Shown here piece after piece: positions 9,881 through 20,724 of a stretch of 64,000 nt of DNA. The translations under genes and the position numbers were made by a program. The notes below the pieces were generated by a model that saw nothing but the letters and a program-made list of their open reading frames with translations, was not told the origin of the DNA and ran no database searches. Numbering within the stretch: position 1 is the first letter of the stretch; every line of letters starts with the position of its first letter. This stretch comes from Piliocolobus tephrosceles (Eukaryota > Chordata > Mammalia > Primates > Cercopithecidae): assembly GCF_002776525.5 (NCBI RefSeq), contig NC_045439.1:159133755-159197754 (forward strand), read 5' to 3'.

Positions 9881-10860
9881 AAACTTTAAGGTGGAAGAGC
9901 TGCCCTTGGGTACTGAGCGGATAGGTTTCAGGCCTGGGATGGGAGGAACATTGGAGGAGATGCTGGAGAGTGAGGGGCAGTGGGTCCAGGAGACGGGGGG
10001 ATGGGGGGAAGGGAGGAGGCCATGAGAAGACGGCGGTGGATTAGAAGGACCGCTGGGATGAGGAACCGGTGAGGACGCAGGAGTAGGAAGGGCAGACCAC
10101 GGAGGGACTGGGCAGGGGAGGCAGGGAGGGCCGCTCCCATTGCACTCTGCGGGGAGGGATTCGAATGTCTGGGTTTGGTTCCCTGAGATGTTACCCCAGC
10201 CCGTGAGCTCAGCCTGTTGGGGGGGACGCTGAGGAATGAGTGGGTTCCGTCCCCCAGGGAGGCTCCTGGGCTCGGCCAGGGGGCGTGGGTTTGGGAGAAC
10301 GATGGTGGAGAAGGGCAAAGAGGACCCGCGGAGGCCTGACTGCAGGGCTTATGGAGCTGTCCTTGTTCGCCGCCTTTTCTCCGTCGTTCAGACCCTCCCT
10401 GCCCCGCCAGTGCAGGTTTCTGTCTCCTCAGTCCTTTTGCAGGTGTAGGTAGGATCCCTGGACCAGAACACTCAGACGCGCCGGTTCCTCGCCACCTGGC
10501 GCCCACGCAGGTGAGGCTGGGAGCCGCCTGAAGGGACGTGCGAGGCGGGGGTCGCAGCTGCGCAGTGAGGGCGCCCGAGGCTGCCGCGCAGGCAGGGCTT
10601 GGGGGCGGGAGCCAGGCCCACAGGGGGCGTGAGGGCCGCGGGTGCAGGGCGAGGCTGACAGGGCGGGAGGGAGGAGGCTGGAGGGCGGCGATTGGAGGGC
10701 GAGGCTGGTAGCGGGAGAGCGCGGTGAGATGACAGGGCAACGAAGGGGCTTTCTGCGGGGTCCGCGTTGAGCCTTCAGGGTCGCTTCTCCGCGAAGGCGC
10801 GCTTGTTCCTGCCGCGGTGCCTGCCTGTGTCGTCGTCCCTTCTTCAAACCTCAGGATTTC
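9880..10860. promoter_or_regulatory. CpG-island-like promoter candidate
   Basis: About 1 kb of GC-rich, CpG-rich sequence stands in an otherwise AT-rich, CpG-poor window. GC boxes are visible at 10601-10610 (GGGGGCGGGA) and 10661-10670 (GGGCGGGAGG), and an inverted CCAAT box (ATTGG) at 10691-10695. A strong splice donor, CACGCAG/GTGAGG, lies at 10510/10511. Many CpGs are undecayed, which suggests low germline methylation or recent origin. The 270-codon minus-strand frame here (9928-10740) is proline/serine-rich, has no recognisable domain, and is what GC-rich DNA gives by chance. I do not recognise the gene, and direction of transcription is inferred only from the donor and the downstream exon-like segment. 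Confidence 0.55.
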
Positions 10861-11160
10861 TCCGTGTTTCCCAGACCGTAAGGTACATGTAAACTGCTTG
10901 CTTTTTTCACATATGCCCTTTTATATTATGGACATAACACTTATTACTTCTTACGTTTCCTATTTGTGAATTATTCATAGATAAAGAATTTACGGAAGCA
11001 GTTATTTTTGGTTGACATATTGCGTATATTTGTGGATAACAGTGTGATATTCTGATTCTTGTATTCTTTGGGGAAGATTCAGCCAAGCTAATTCACAGAT
11101 GCGTCAAATCACCAGCTAACTAATACTTCATGGTGGGACCACTAAAAACCTGTTATTTAG
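10861..11160. other. Possible intron between candidate exons
   Basis: AT-rich sequence. Part of it (about 11015-11100) resembles a decayed L1-type 3' fragment. A branch-point-like AGCTAACTAA lies at 11114-11123, about 40 bases before an AG at 11159-11160. Confidence 0.3.
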
Positions 11161-11281
11161 CTTTTCTGAAATGTACGGCATGACTTCGGAGCAAATGATA
11201 CTGCCCGGCCTCAGTAGCCCGAGACTGAGCATTTCTGAAGCGCGGGGTCCCCATTTCCGAGAGGGTCATGGCTGCATGCAG
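11161..11281 (+). CDS. Candidate 5' coding exon of an unidentified spliced gene
   Basis: An AG acceptor at 11159-11160 is followed by a 121-bp CpG-rich stretch ending in a good donor, CATGCAG/GTAAGC. An ATG at 11171 with G at -3 opens 37 codons up to the donor (111 nt, phase 0); the peptide begins MYGMTSEQMILPGLSSPRLS. I recognise no family. The stretch is unusual for its surroundings in CpG content and lies 0.65 kb downstream of the CpG island's donor. Another acceptor-like site, TTCTTCTTTTTCTAG, is at 11456-11470, just before old L1 sequence. It could be a chance arrangement. Confidence 0.3.
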
Positions 11282-11479
11282 GTAAGCAAGGAAGGGTGTT
11301 TGGGGTGCTTTGTGTGCCCTGTTAATTTTGGATGCTTCTGTGTTCTGAGAACTATGTGTTTGAAAAATTCAGTTGCTTTAACTTTTCCTTTGTTTTACTC
11401 TGTAAACAACGTTATAACTTTTTTTTTTTTTTTTACTGACTTTAGATTTAATATATTCTTCTTTTTCTAGGTTCCAAAG

Positions 11480-12640
11480 GTGGAAACACAGATGACAGAT
11501 TTTTGGTCTTTTCATCGTTTCCTATGTATGTGTTCAATGGTATTTATTTGCCTATATGTTCTGGTTTCCTTTCATCCTACACATTTTGATAAATTGTGTT
11601 TTTATTTTTCATTTAGTTAATTAAAAAAAAGATTTCTCTGGAGATATCTTCTTTGCTCCATGTATTATATGGAAGTGTGTTGTTTAATCTCAATGCATTT
11701 TGGGATATTCCAGTTATCATTCCAGTTATCGTTTGATTTCTATTTTAATTCCACTGTGGTCTTAGAGCTGACATTATATGATTTACTTTTTAAAAATTGT
11801 TAGGGTATTTTGTGTCCCAGAATGTGACACATTTTGCTGAATATTCCTTGTGAGCTTAAGAAGAATGTGTCATCTGCAGTAGTTGAGGGAAGGAGACTGT
11901 AGGTGTCAGTTGTGCCCAGTTGCTTGTTGGTGCTGTTGAGTTCAGCTTTTCCCCCCTAAATTACTGCCTGCTAGATCTGTCTGTATCTGATATAGGGTGT
12001 TCATGCTTCCAATTCTAATACCGAATTCATCTTTTTCCTTGTGGTTCTGTTGATTTCTGCCTCATAGTTTACACTCTGTTGTCAGGCTCATAGGTTTTAA
12101 GAACTATGACATCTTATTGGAAGAGTGGCTCCTCATGTCTGTGTAATGCCCTTCTTTAGTCCTGATAACTTTTCTTGCTTTGAAGTCTGCTCCACCTGTA
12201 ATTAATATAGCTCCTCTTGTTTAACTTGATTAGAGTTAGCATTGTACATTTTGTTCCATTCATTGACTTTTATTTGTATTTCGGTTGGGCTTATAAATAA
12301 CATGGTTGTATCTTGTTTTTTGATTCACCTTGGCAATCTATGTTTTTAGTTGGTGGAGTTAGACCATTGACATTCAAAGTGGTAACTGACACAGTCGGAT
12401 TAATATTTATCATATTTGTGAATGTTTTCTATTTGTTGCCATTGTTCCTTCTTCCTATTTTTATCTTCCATTCATTTTCTGCCTTTTGTGGTTCTCATTG
12501 AGCATTTTATATTTTTCTGTCTCTTGCATTTCTAAAAATATCAGTTATATATAATTTTTATTTTTATTGGTTTAACATTTTTATATTCTTAGTTTATTAT
12601 AAAAGAAAATTTCTTGAAAATAATAGAAAAAAATTATTAA
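11480..12640 (-). mobile_element. Old L1 (L1M-type ORF2/3' part), antisense
   Basis: Antisense L1 landmarks such as TTTAATCTCAATGCATTTTG, GTGCTGTTGAGTTCAGC and CTCATTGAGCATTTTATA can be read. The copy 4 counterpart survives at about 54120-54420. Confidence 0.75.
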
Positions 12641-12880
12641 ATAATATATGCTTATGTATATATCTCATATAGAAGTATATATGTGTACAGATATATATAC
12701 ATGTGCATGTTTTATATGTGTGTGTGTATATATATACACATATGTATGAAGTGGGTATCAGCAATACAAAGGACAGGAGAAAGGAATTAGGATTATTTGT
12801 TATTACAAGATACAGTAACTGTGAAGCAATATAACTTTACTAGAAAAGTAGCTTAGTTTCATATTCTATATTTTTTAGTA
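12640..12880. other. AT-rich, TA/TG-rich linker
   Basis: Simple-sequence-like TATATA/TGTGTG runs at about 12650-12745 are followed by single-copy-type sequence (12750-12850). The latter is alignable to copy 4 at about 54825-54930 (ACAAAGGACAGGAGAAAGG with a related block). Confidence 0.5.
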
Positions 12881-14705
12881 TTATTTTATTTTTTCATAGT
12901 TTTTGTATAATTTTGATTTGTTTAACTTTATATATTTAAAATTAGGTTTATGGATACATGTATAGTTTTGTTATATAGGTAAACTTGTGTAACAGAGGTT
13001 TATTGTATAGATCATTTTATCACCCAGGTGCTAAGCCTACTACCCAATATTTATTTTTTCTGCTCCTCTCCCTCCTCCTACCCTTCACCTACAAGTAGGC
13101 CCCAGTGTCATTTGTTCCTTCCTTTGTGTTCATGAGTTCTCATCATTTAGCTCCCACACAAAAGTGAGAATATGTGATAATTTGGTATTCTGCTCCTGTG
13201 TTAGTTTGCTAAAGTAATAGTTTCTAGCTCCATTCATGTTCCTGTAAAAGACATTATCTCATTCTTTTTTTTCGGTTACATAGTATTCCATAATGTATAT
13301 GTACCACCTTTTCTTTATCCAGCCGGTCATTGATGGGCATTAAAGTTGATTCCATGTCTTTTTTCTTCTAAGTAGTGCTCCAGTGAACATTCATGTGGAT
13401 GTGTCTTTTTGGAAGAATGGTTTATATTCCTCTGGGTGTATACCCTGTAATGGGATTGCTGAGTTGAATGATAGTTCTGATTTTAGCTCTTTGAGGAATT
13501 GACGTACTGCTTTCCACAGTGGTTGAATGAACTTACACTCCTACCAGTGGTGTGTAAGCGATCCTTTTTATCTGCAACCTCTCCAGCATCTGTTATTTTG
13601 ACTTTTTAATAATAGCCATTCTGACTGTTGTGCGATGGTGTCTCATTGTGGTTTTGATTTGTATTTCTTAGTGATACTGAGCTTTTATTCATATGCTTGT
13701 TGGCCGCATGTATGCCCTGTTTTGAAAATTGTCTCTTCTTATCCTTTGCCTACTTTTTAATGGGGTTGTTTGTTTTTGTCTTATAAAATTTGTTTAAGTT
13801 TTTTATAGATGTTGGATATTATACTTTCATCAGATGCATAGTTCGCAAATATTTCCTCCCATTCTGTAGTTTGTCAGTTCACTCTAATGATAGTTTCTTT
13901 TGCTGTGCAGCGCTCTTAAGTTTAATCATCAATTTTTGCTTTTGTTGTGATTGCTTTCAGAGTTTTTGTTATGAAATCTCTGCCCATTCCTATATCCAGG
14001 ATGGTATTGCCTAGGTTGTCTTCCAGGGTTTTTATAATTTAGGATTTTACATTTGTCTTTAATCCATCTTGAGTTAATTTTTGCGTATGGTGTAAGGAAG
14101 GGGTCCAGTTTCAATCTTCTGCATATGGCTAGCCAGCACCATTTATTGAATAGAGAGTCTTTTCCCCATTGCTTGTTTTTGTCAGCTTTGTCAAAGATCA
14201 GATGGTCATAGGTGTGTGGTCTTACTTCTAGGCTCTCTATTCTGTTCAAGTGATCTATGTGCCTGCTGTTGTACCATGTGTGTGCCTGCTGTTGTACCAG
14301 CACTACTTACTTCTAGGCTCTCTATTCTGTTCAAGTGATCTATGTGCCTGCTGTTGTACCATCTATGTGCCTGCTGTTGTACCAGCACTACTTACTTCTA
14401 GGCTCTCTATTCTGTTCAAGTGATCTATGTGCCTGCTGTTGTACCATCTATGTGCCTGCTGTTGTACCAGCACTACCATGCTGTTTGGTTACTTTATCCC
14501 TGTAGTATAGTTTGAAGTCAGGTAGCATGATGCCTCCAGCTTTGTTCTTTTGGTTTAGGATTGCCTTGGCTATTGGGGCTCTTTTTTGTTTCCATATGAA
14601 TTTTAACACAGTTTTTTTTCTAGTTCTGTGAAGAATGTCATTAGTAGTTTGGTAGGAACGGCATTTAATCTGTAAACTTCTTTGTTCAGTATGGTTACTT
14701 TAAAT
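12880..14705 (-). mobile_element. Younger L1 (L1PA/L1PB-type), 5'-truncated, antisense
   Basis: It runs from the 3' UTR (TAGGTAAACTTGTGTAAC, CATTTAGCTCCCAC) through antisense ORF2 (TTAATCCATCTTGAGTTAAT, TTTGTCAAAGATCAGATGG) and stops near 14705. It is inserted in copy 1; copy 4 lacks it. It contains the 85-bp triplication at 14221-14475. Confidence 0.85.
14221..14475 (+). repeat. 85-bp unit in three tandem copies, with a nested 23-bp duplication
   Basis: Units start at 14221, 14306 and 14391, each with CTTACTTCTAGGCTCTCTAT. Within each unit a 23-bp piece (TCTATGTGCCTGCTGTTGTA then CCA) occurs twice. The L1 consensus has only one of each. The unit is not a multiple of three, so it shifts the ORF2 frame. 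Confidence 0.95.
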
Positions 14706-15441
14706 ATAATGTTTCCAACTGTAGAACAGTCTATTGTACAAAAAGCCTCTTAGCTTCCTGGCTGTTGGCCATTGGCTAAATAAAGTGCCTTTCCAAGGGG
14801 GGTTCTCTCACATGGCTTCATAAAATCCATCGAGAGAGACATTTCTAGCAAGACCAAAATCAGAATCATACATGAGAATCCAAGTGACATTTCTGTACCT
14901 TTGCACTATTCTGCTGTTTCAAAACAAGTCACAATTCCTGCTTAGACTCACTTGGATGGGATTACAGTAGAAGGTTGTGCATATGAAAAGGTGGGGATAA
15001 GTGGGCACCAACTTAGAGTCTACTTGACACTTCAGGTATTCTCCTATATGAAACAGTTTCCTGGCCTTCACTTCTTTTCCAGGACCTTGACCCTTTTGAA
15101 AAGTACCCATCAGGCATTTAACAGGATGTCCCACGCTATGGTTTTAGTTGATGTTTTCTCATGATTAAACTAGGAGTATCAATGAATTAAACACCTTCAC
15201 TTAAATCTGAAGACAAAAAAGACCTAAAGAATGTAGTATTCAGAAATACTCAAAGAGGAAAAACTATTTTTAAAGTATGGAATGACAATTCACAATATAG
15301 TTCAGTTCAGTACTTAAGGAAAACTGAAAAATTAAGGAGATGCACAAAGGGGGTATCAACAATATTGCTAATGTTTTTTTTTTTTTTTTAAGCTTGGGAG
15401 TGACATTACAAAAAAAAAGTTTTAAAGGATGGTTTTACAAG
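14706..15441. other. Duplicon end segment, copy 1, part 1
   Basis: No gene. Alignable with copy 4 (about 55020-55550), copy 2 (about 26400-26690) and copy 3 (about 31165-31600), through blocks such as CCTTGACCCTTTTGAAAAGT and TCATGATTAAACTAGG. Confidence 0.6.
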
Positions 15442-15740
15442 ACCGGACGTGGTGGCTAACACCTGTAATCCCAGCACTTTAGGAGACTGAGGCGGGCAGA
15501 TCGCCTGAGATCAGGAGTTCGAGACCAACCTGGCAAACATGGCAAAACCCTGTCTCTAGTAAAAATACAAAAAAATTAGCCATGCATGGTGGTGGACGAT
15601 TGTAATCCCAGCTACTCGGGAGGCTGAGACAGGAGAATCACTTGACCCCAGGAGGCGAGGGTTGCAGTAAGCTGAGATCACGCCACTGCACTCCAGCCTG
15701 GGCAACAGAGGGAGATGTCACAAACAAAACAAAACAAAAT
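15442..15740 (+). mobile_element. AluS-like, sense
   Basis: Full-length sense Alu from ACCGGACGTGGTGGC to a (CAAAA)n-type tail. It is not present at the matching position of copy 3. Confidence 0.93.
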
Positions 15741-16349
15741 GGCTTTATGGTTTCAGATTTACAGAATAGTTGCAGATCTAGTAGAGAATTTCCATATACT
15801 CCATGCGCAGTGTCCTTTATTATTAATCTCATAGTGTGGAACATTTGTCAAAATTAACCAACCAATATCATGTATTATCATTGAGTACTATATAAACTTT
15901 ATTCTGATTTTTTAGTTTTTGCTCAATGTTAAGTTTATGTTTTAGGATCTCTTCCAGGATATGTCATCACATTCAGATATTATAGCTTTATAGGCTTCAC
16001 TGAATGTGATAGGTTCTCAGAGTTTCCTTGTTTTTGATGCCATTGACGTTTCTAACTTGGAATTTCTCTGATGTTTCTCTCATGATGAGACTGGACTTCT
16101 GAGTTTAAGGGAGGGAGATTACAGACGAAAAGTACCATTCCTGTCACATAATATCCAGGGCACAAGCTGTTAACAGGCTTTATCACTGTTGATGTTAATT
16201 TGATCACCTGGATAAAAATCTTTTAGTTCTAAAAATTTCTTCTGTAAAATTATTCTTTTTCTCCCTTTTCATGTTGTGTATATAAAAAAAAGTAACTGTA
16301 TACAACACACACTCGATACTGGGAGAATGATACATCACTGCTTTTTCTT
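15741..16349. other. Duplicon end segment, copy 1, part 2
   Basis: No gene. Matches copy 3 at about 31640-32165 and copy 4 at about 56030-56440 (for example TTAACAGGCTTTATCACTG with TCAACAGGCTTTATCATT). Confidence 0.6.
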
Positions 16350-16872
16350 TGAAATAATTTTTTAAAAATTTCAATGGCTTTGGGGTTACATGTAGTTTTT
16401 GGTTACATGCATGAATTGTATGGTGGTGAAGTCTGGGGCTTTTAGTGTACATATCACCCAAATAGTGTACATTTTACTTCATAGGTAATTTTTTATCCCT
16501 CACTTGCCTCCAGCCCTCCTCCTTTCTGAACCTTTAATGTCCATGATCCCCCTCTGCGTGCTCCTGCAAACCATTGCTTACCCCAGACTTATAAGTGAGA
16601 ACATGCAGTATTTGGTTTTCTGTTCCTGAGTTACTTCACTTATGATAATGGCCAAATTGCTTTGAAAGATATTATATTGTTCTTTTCTATGGTTGAGTAG
16701 TATTCTGTAATATACATACATGCATACATATATACACACACACACACACACATACACCACATTTTCTTTATCCACTAATTGGTTGATGGGCACTTAGATT
16801 GATTTCATATTTTTGCAATTGTGAATTGTGCTGTGATAAACCTGTAAGTGCAAGTGTCTTTTTGATAGAATG
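16350..16872 (-). mobile_element. L1 3' end, antisense (left part of a split L1)
   Basis: Antisense L1 3' UTR and ORF2 end: GGGGTTACATGTAG, CTTATAAGTGAGAACATGC, GGTTGATGGGCACTTAG, ending GTCTTTTTGATAGAATG. The next L1 bases (GACTTCTTTT) occur 2.95 kb away at 19831. Confidence 0.88.
16733..16752. repeat. (CA)n microsatellite in L1
   Basis: About ten CA units follow a short ATAC-rich stretch, within the L1 3' end. Confidence 0.9.
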
Positions 16873-16886
16873 TGTCTGTGTGTGTC

Positions 16887-16966
<80 letters not shown>
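16873..16966. repeat. (GT)n/(GA)n microsatellite
   Basis: About 75 bases of GT repeats with TCTG and TTTG interruptions pass into about ten GA units. It abuts the 3' end of an antisense Alu, so it probably evolved from the Alu tail. Confidence 0.92.
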
Positions 16967-17189
16967 TCTCGCTTTGTCCTACAGGCTGGAGTGCAGTGGC
17001 CCAATCTCATCTCTCTGCAACCTCTGCCTCCCGGTTTCAAGGAATCCTTGTGCCTCAGCTGCTGGAGGAGCTGGGACTGCAGGTGTGACACACCTGGCTA
17101 ATTTTTGTATTTGTAGTAGAGATGGGGTTTTGCCTTGTTGGCCAGGCTGGTCTGGAACTCCTGGCCTCAAGTGAGCCTCTGCACCTGGC
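16967..17189 (-). mobile_element. Alu with internal deletion, antisense
   Basis: Antisense Alu from GTCTCGCTTTGTC to GCACCTGGC. About 35 bases around the usual CTCCCAAAGTGCTGGG segment are missing. The Alu 5' end abuts the LTR that starts at 17190. Confidence 0.85.
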
Positions 17190-17873
17190 TGAAACTGCCT
17201 TTGCAAAATTATGGCTGAGACAGTGAAAGAGATCTAACCTAACCGACTCCGTCTTGCTTCTAACCTTTTAAGCAGCCCTTGTTTCTTCCTGGGCATAAGC
17301 TCAACTAACTTTGGGAGAAACTTACTTCATAGTTTAAAACAAAGACAATAATAGCCCTTTCTCAAAGCTCTTTCTTGCCTGGGGACTAGACTGCCTTTGT
17401 AGGACTAACAAATTAGCCACATTATTAGAAATTATGGTTTAGGAGTCAGCAGCTGGAGGCTACAAGATTCTGACGGTCCCTAAACTGCTCCAAGGATCAG
17501 TGCTTGAGATATTTTGCAGACCCTTCCCTTGATGGATCAGCTGGCACCACCCTGGTGGATAAACTGCGTGATCTGATCTTGTAGCCCCCACCCAGAAACT
17601 GACTCAGCACAAGAGGACAGCTTGGACTCCCTGTGATTCCATCTCTGATCTGACCAGAGCTCCCAGCTCACTGACCTTCCCCACCCACCACATTACCCTT
17701 AAAACACTGATCCCTGAATGTCCTGGGAGACTGATTTGAGTAATAATAAAACTCCTCTGGTCTCCTGCATAGCTGGCTCTCCGTGAATTACCCTTTCTCT
17801 ATTGCAGTTCTCCTGTCTTGATACATCACCTCTTTCTAGGCAGCAGGCAAGGTGAACCCATGGGGTGGTTACA
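17190..17873 (+). mobile_element. ERV1-type LTR, sense
   Basis: Starts TGAAACTGCCTTTGC and ends GGTGGTTACA, about 684 bp, with a polyadenylation signal region (GTAATAATAAAACTCC). No PBS follows and no polypurine tract precedes it, so it is solitary. It is the same LTR family as the antisense LTR at 62326-63055. Family name is uncertain; it resembles LTRs of the HERV-E/HERV3 group. Confidence 0.8.
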
Positions 17874-19821
17874 CTATATGTCATTTTCAGCATAGACTAT
17901 CTTCTTGAACATATGTTTATTTTGCCCCACCCCAACCCCCAAAGGATGTGGCCTGGGGAAAAAAAAAAAAAACTCCCAACACCTTTTCTTTTTTCCTCTG
18001 GATCTCCTTCTTTCAGGAAGCAGGGCGTCTGTGACAGGAACATTTTGATCCCAGCTCTTCGTCCCTCTTAGGTCTGTGGAAGCGTGAGAAGGTGTGGCCA
18101 GGCCAGGGCAATCCTGGCTGAGCACAGGGGGTTGGCACCTCCTCCTTCCCTGGCACTATGGAGACAACTCTGAGTACTGAAGGATGAAACTAACACACCT
18201 CAAGGAAGGATATGTACCTCGACCCATGCCACAAAGACACACTTCCAGGATCTTTTTAAGATCTTACCCATGTTTTGCAGGGAAAAGCAACACAGAACTG
18301 AAGTGCCTTCAGTTACTTTAGGTGGGGCTATCTTGTACACAGCAGTCCAAGGGAGAGAGACTGGGAGGTAAGGGGAGGGGACAACCAGTCCTTCCAGTTA
18401 GCAAAGTTCATACTCACTGCTTCTGACTCCTTGCTCACTCACTGCTTCTTAGATGAGGATACCCTGGGAGTCAGCTACAGTAACCTCAGACAAGGAACCA
18501 TAAAAACCTGAAATGCACATTGGTGCCACCCAACAGTGAAGCTTGGCTGCCAAGACAAAAAGTTGCTCTTTCTCCTCCTGCTACCCTGGATGTGCCAGGT
18601 TGTAATTTGCAAATGTATTGTCTGGCCTTCAGGGGTTGGCAGCTAACGATTGATTGCGGAAGGAACCTAGCCAAGGAATGAGAGGGATGCCAGCACAAGA
18701 GAAACCCGCTGACCATGAGCCAGGAAGTGGGCTGTCACCAGACGCCAAACCTGCTGGTGCCTTGATCTGGGACCTCCCAGTCTCCAGACTCCTGAGGACC
18801 ACTGCCATCTCCTGAAGCAGTCACCACATGTGCCCATCACAGCTGATGGTGGCAACTAACCCATGCAGAGTACCGACATGAGCCAGGCTCTGTCTGCCCT
18901 CTCTCGTTAGTCACCCAGTTAATCCTGGCAACAGTCCTGGGTTCTCTGCATTTCCAGAGTGCAGGTCCTCCAGTAACCACTGAAATGCTTTCTCAGGAGT
19001 TGTCAACTCCTGAAAAACATTTCTCCTTACTTGGCGCAGAGCACAGTGACACCAGAAACAGGCTTCCCTGGACCCCCGCCCTGGCAGTGGCCATGTCACT
19101 TCACTCAGGCCCAGGAAGAAGGCAGGTTGTGGTCTTCCACTGGGCAGCAACACCGAAAGAATTTCTCACGTGGGTGAACTCTTGGATCACCGTGCCCAGT
19201 CTGATGGAGTCTGCAGCAGATGCAATAAGGGCTTTGGCACCGGGAAGTGGAGCTTACCCATCTGCCAAGCCCAAGGTCGGGCACCCCTCTTTCACACCAT
19301 CCTTGGGGACTTCCCTCCCCTCCCCAGCAGAACGCCACCGAGAACGGACCTGATGGTGCCAAGTGGGCGAATTTCCCCCAAGTCCTCTGAAATATGTTGC
19401 CACGATTTGTAACAGGAAGCTGAGTGAGGAGCACAAAGTGCTTCCAAAGGTCAGGTGATGGGCCACATACCTGGCGGGTGTGTTGAGCCCCTGAACCAAA
19501 GTTTCTGCTACCAGCACCTTTGCCTCTTGTGTCCCGGCCTTCTGAGCATGTGCTCCGCAGACATTTGTGTACCAGGCAGCCAGCCACTCTCTCCTGTACT
19601 CCCACAGCCCCAGCAGAGCTGCCACATGCACCTTCCACTCACCAGGTGGAATTTACCTTTTATCCTGTGCAGCAGGCTGCAGAATGTGCCCCTCCTCTCC
19701 CTCCGTGTGGGGCTGCAAGGGGTCGGGTCCACCACCAAGGCTGCCTTTATGGAGAACCCTGCACTTGTCCCGAGCCTGAAACTCCCAAATTGCTGGGTCC
19801 AGGAAGACTGGAGGTGGCGCC
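17874..19821. other. Unassigned GC-richer segment with a MIR fragment
   Basis: About 1.95 kb with base composition unlike its L1 surroundings and no Alu, L1 or LTR that I recognise apart from a MIR core near 18868-18945. Reading frames up to 177 codons (19105-19638, minus) exist but show no domain or motif, and overlapping frames on both strands are equally open. It could be a decayed gene, lncRNA or transduced flank. Confidence 0.45.
18866..18945 (+). mobile_element. MIR core fragment
   Basis: GAGCCAGGCTCTGTCTG followed by CCCAGTTAATCCTGGCAACA resembles the MIR consensus (TGCCAGGCACTG... TTTAATCCTCACAACA). Confidence 0.5.
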
Positions 19822-19831
19822 TGATGGAATG

Positions 19832-20724
19832 ACTTCTTTTCATTTGGGCCTGTACCCAGTGGTGGGATTGCTAGATTGAATGGTAGCTCTGCTTTTAAAA
19901 GCTCATTGAGAAACCTCCATGCTGTTTACCATACAGGTCGTACGAATTTCCATTCCCACCAAGGGTGTATGAGCATTCCGTTTCACCTCATCCACACCAA
20001 TATCAATCATTTATTGACTTTTTCCTAACGGTCCTTCTGACTAGGCTAAGGTTGGTATCGCATTATGGTTTTAATTTGCATTCCCTGATGATTAGTGATG
20101 TTGAGCATTTTTTTTTTTCATATGTTTGCTGGCCATTTGTATATCTTTTGCCCGTTCATGTCATCCCCCCACTTTTTAATGGGATTATTTATTTTTTTCT
20201 TGCTGATTTGTTTGTGTTTCTTGTAGATTCTGGGTTAGTCCTTTGTTGGATGGACAGTTTCCAAATATTTTCTCCCATTCTGTAGGTTGTTTCTTTACTC
20301 TGTCGATTATTTCTTTTGCTGTGCTTTTCAGTTTAGCTAAGTCTCATTTATTTGTTTATGTTATAGTTGCTTTCGGGATCTTAGTCAAATATTCTTTGCC
20401 TAGGCCAATGTCCAGAAGATTTTTTCCTAGTTTTTCTTCTAGAATCTTTATGGTTTCATGTCTCACATTTAAGTCTTTAATCCATCTTGAGTTAATTTTT
20501 ATATGTGGTGACAGATAAGGATCCAATTTCATTCTTCTGCATGTGGCTATCTCATTTTCCCAGCATCTTTTATTGAATAGGATGTTCATTCCTCAGTGTA
20601 TGTATTTGTCTGCTTTGTTGAAAATCAGTTAATCGTAAGTATTTGCCTTCATTTCTGGGGTCTCTATTCTGTTCCTCTGGTCTGTATGTCTACATTTATT
20701 CCAGTACCGTGTTAGTGTGCCAAC
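19832..20724 (-). mobile_element. L1 ORF2 part, antisense (right part of split L1)
   Basis: Continues L1 exactly where 16872 stops (GACTTCTTTT...GTGGGATTGCTAGATTG) and runs to CCAGTACCGTGTTAGTGTG. Then it joins directly to 5' UTR sequence, so the 5' half of ORF2 and ORF1 are deleted. Confidence 0.85.

Larger units (their letters stand above)
2454..16345 (+). repeat. Tandem duplicon, copy 1
   Basis: This is the most left-hand of about five diverged direct copies and probably extends left of the window. Order: antisense L1 (to 5318), LTR-like tail segment (5319-5515), single-copy-type body (5516-9880), CpG block, old L1 (11480-12640), younger L1 (to 14705), then an end segment (14706-16345). 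Anchors shared with other copies include AGTGAAGTCATCTTAAC (5302), GCACCTGCTTCAG (5911) and GGGGATAAGTGGGCACC (about 14993). Private insertions are the H3 retrocopy, two Alus and a young L1. Confidence 0.75.
16873..19821. mobile_element. 2.95-kb composite block inserted in an L1
   Basis: The block is flanked by TGATAGAATG (16863-16872) and TGATGGAATG (19822-19831), near-identical 10-bp repeats of a site present once in L1. On the minus strand the order is: unassigned sequence (19821-17874), ERV1 LTR in reverse (17873-17190), Alu in sense (17189-16967), then an Alu-tail-like microsatellite. It looks like one insertion event or a nested series; there is no clean poly-A and the target site does not resemble the L1 endonuclease motif. 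Confidence 0.6.

Noticed and set aside
9928..10740. 270-codon minus-strand reading frame, the longest in the window
   Set aside because: It lies wholly in the CpG-rich block, is low-complexity Pro/Ser/Ala/Arg, overlaps other long frames on both strands and has no domain. High GC lowers stop frequency enough to explain it.
13929..14388. Minus-strand frames with HLNRIESLE-type repeats
   Set aside because: They are L1 ORF2 fragments amplified by the 85-bp triplication.
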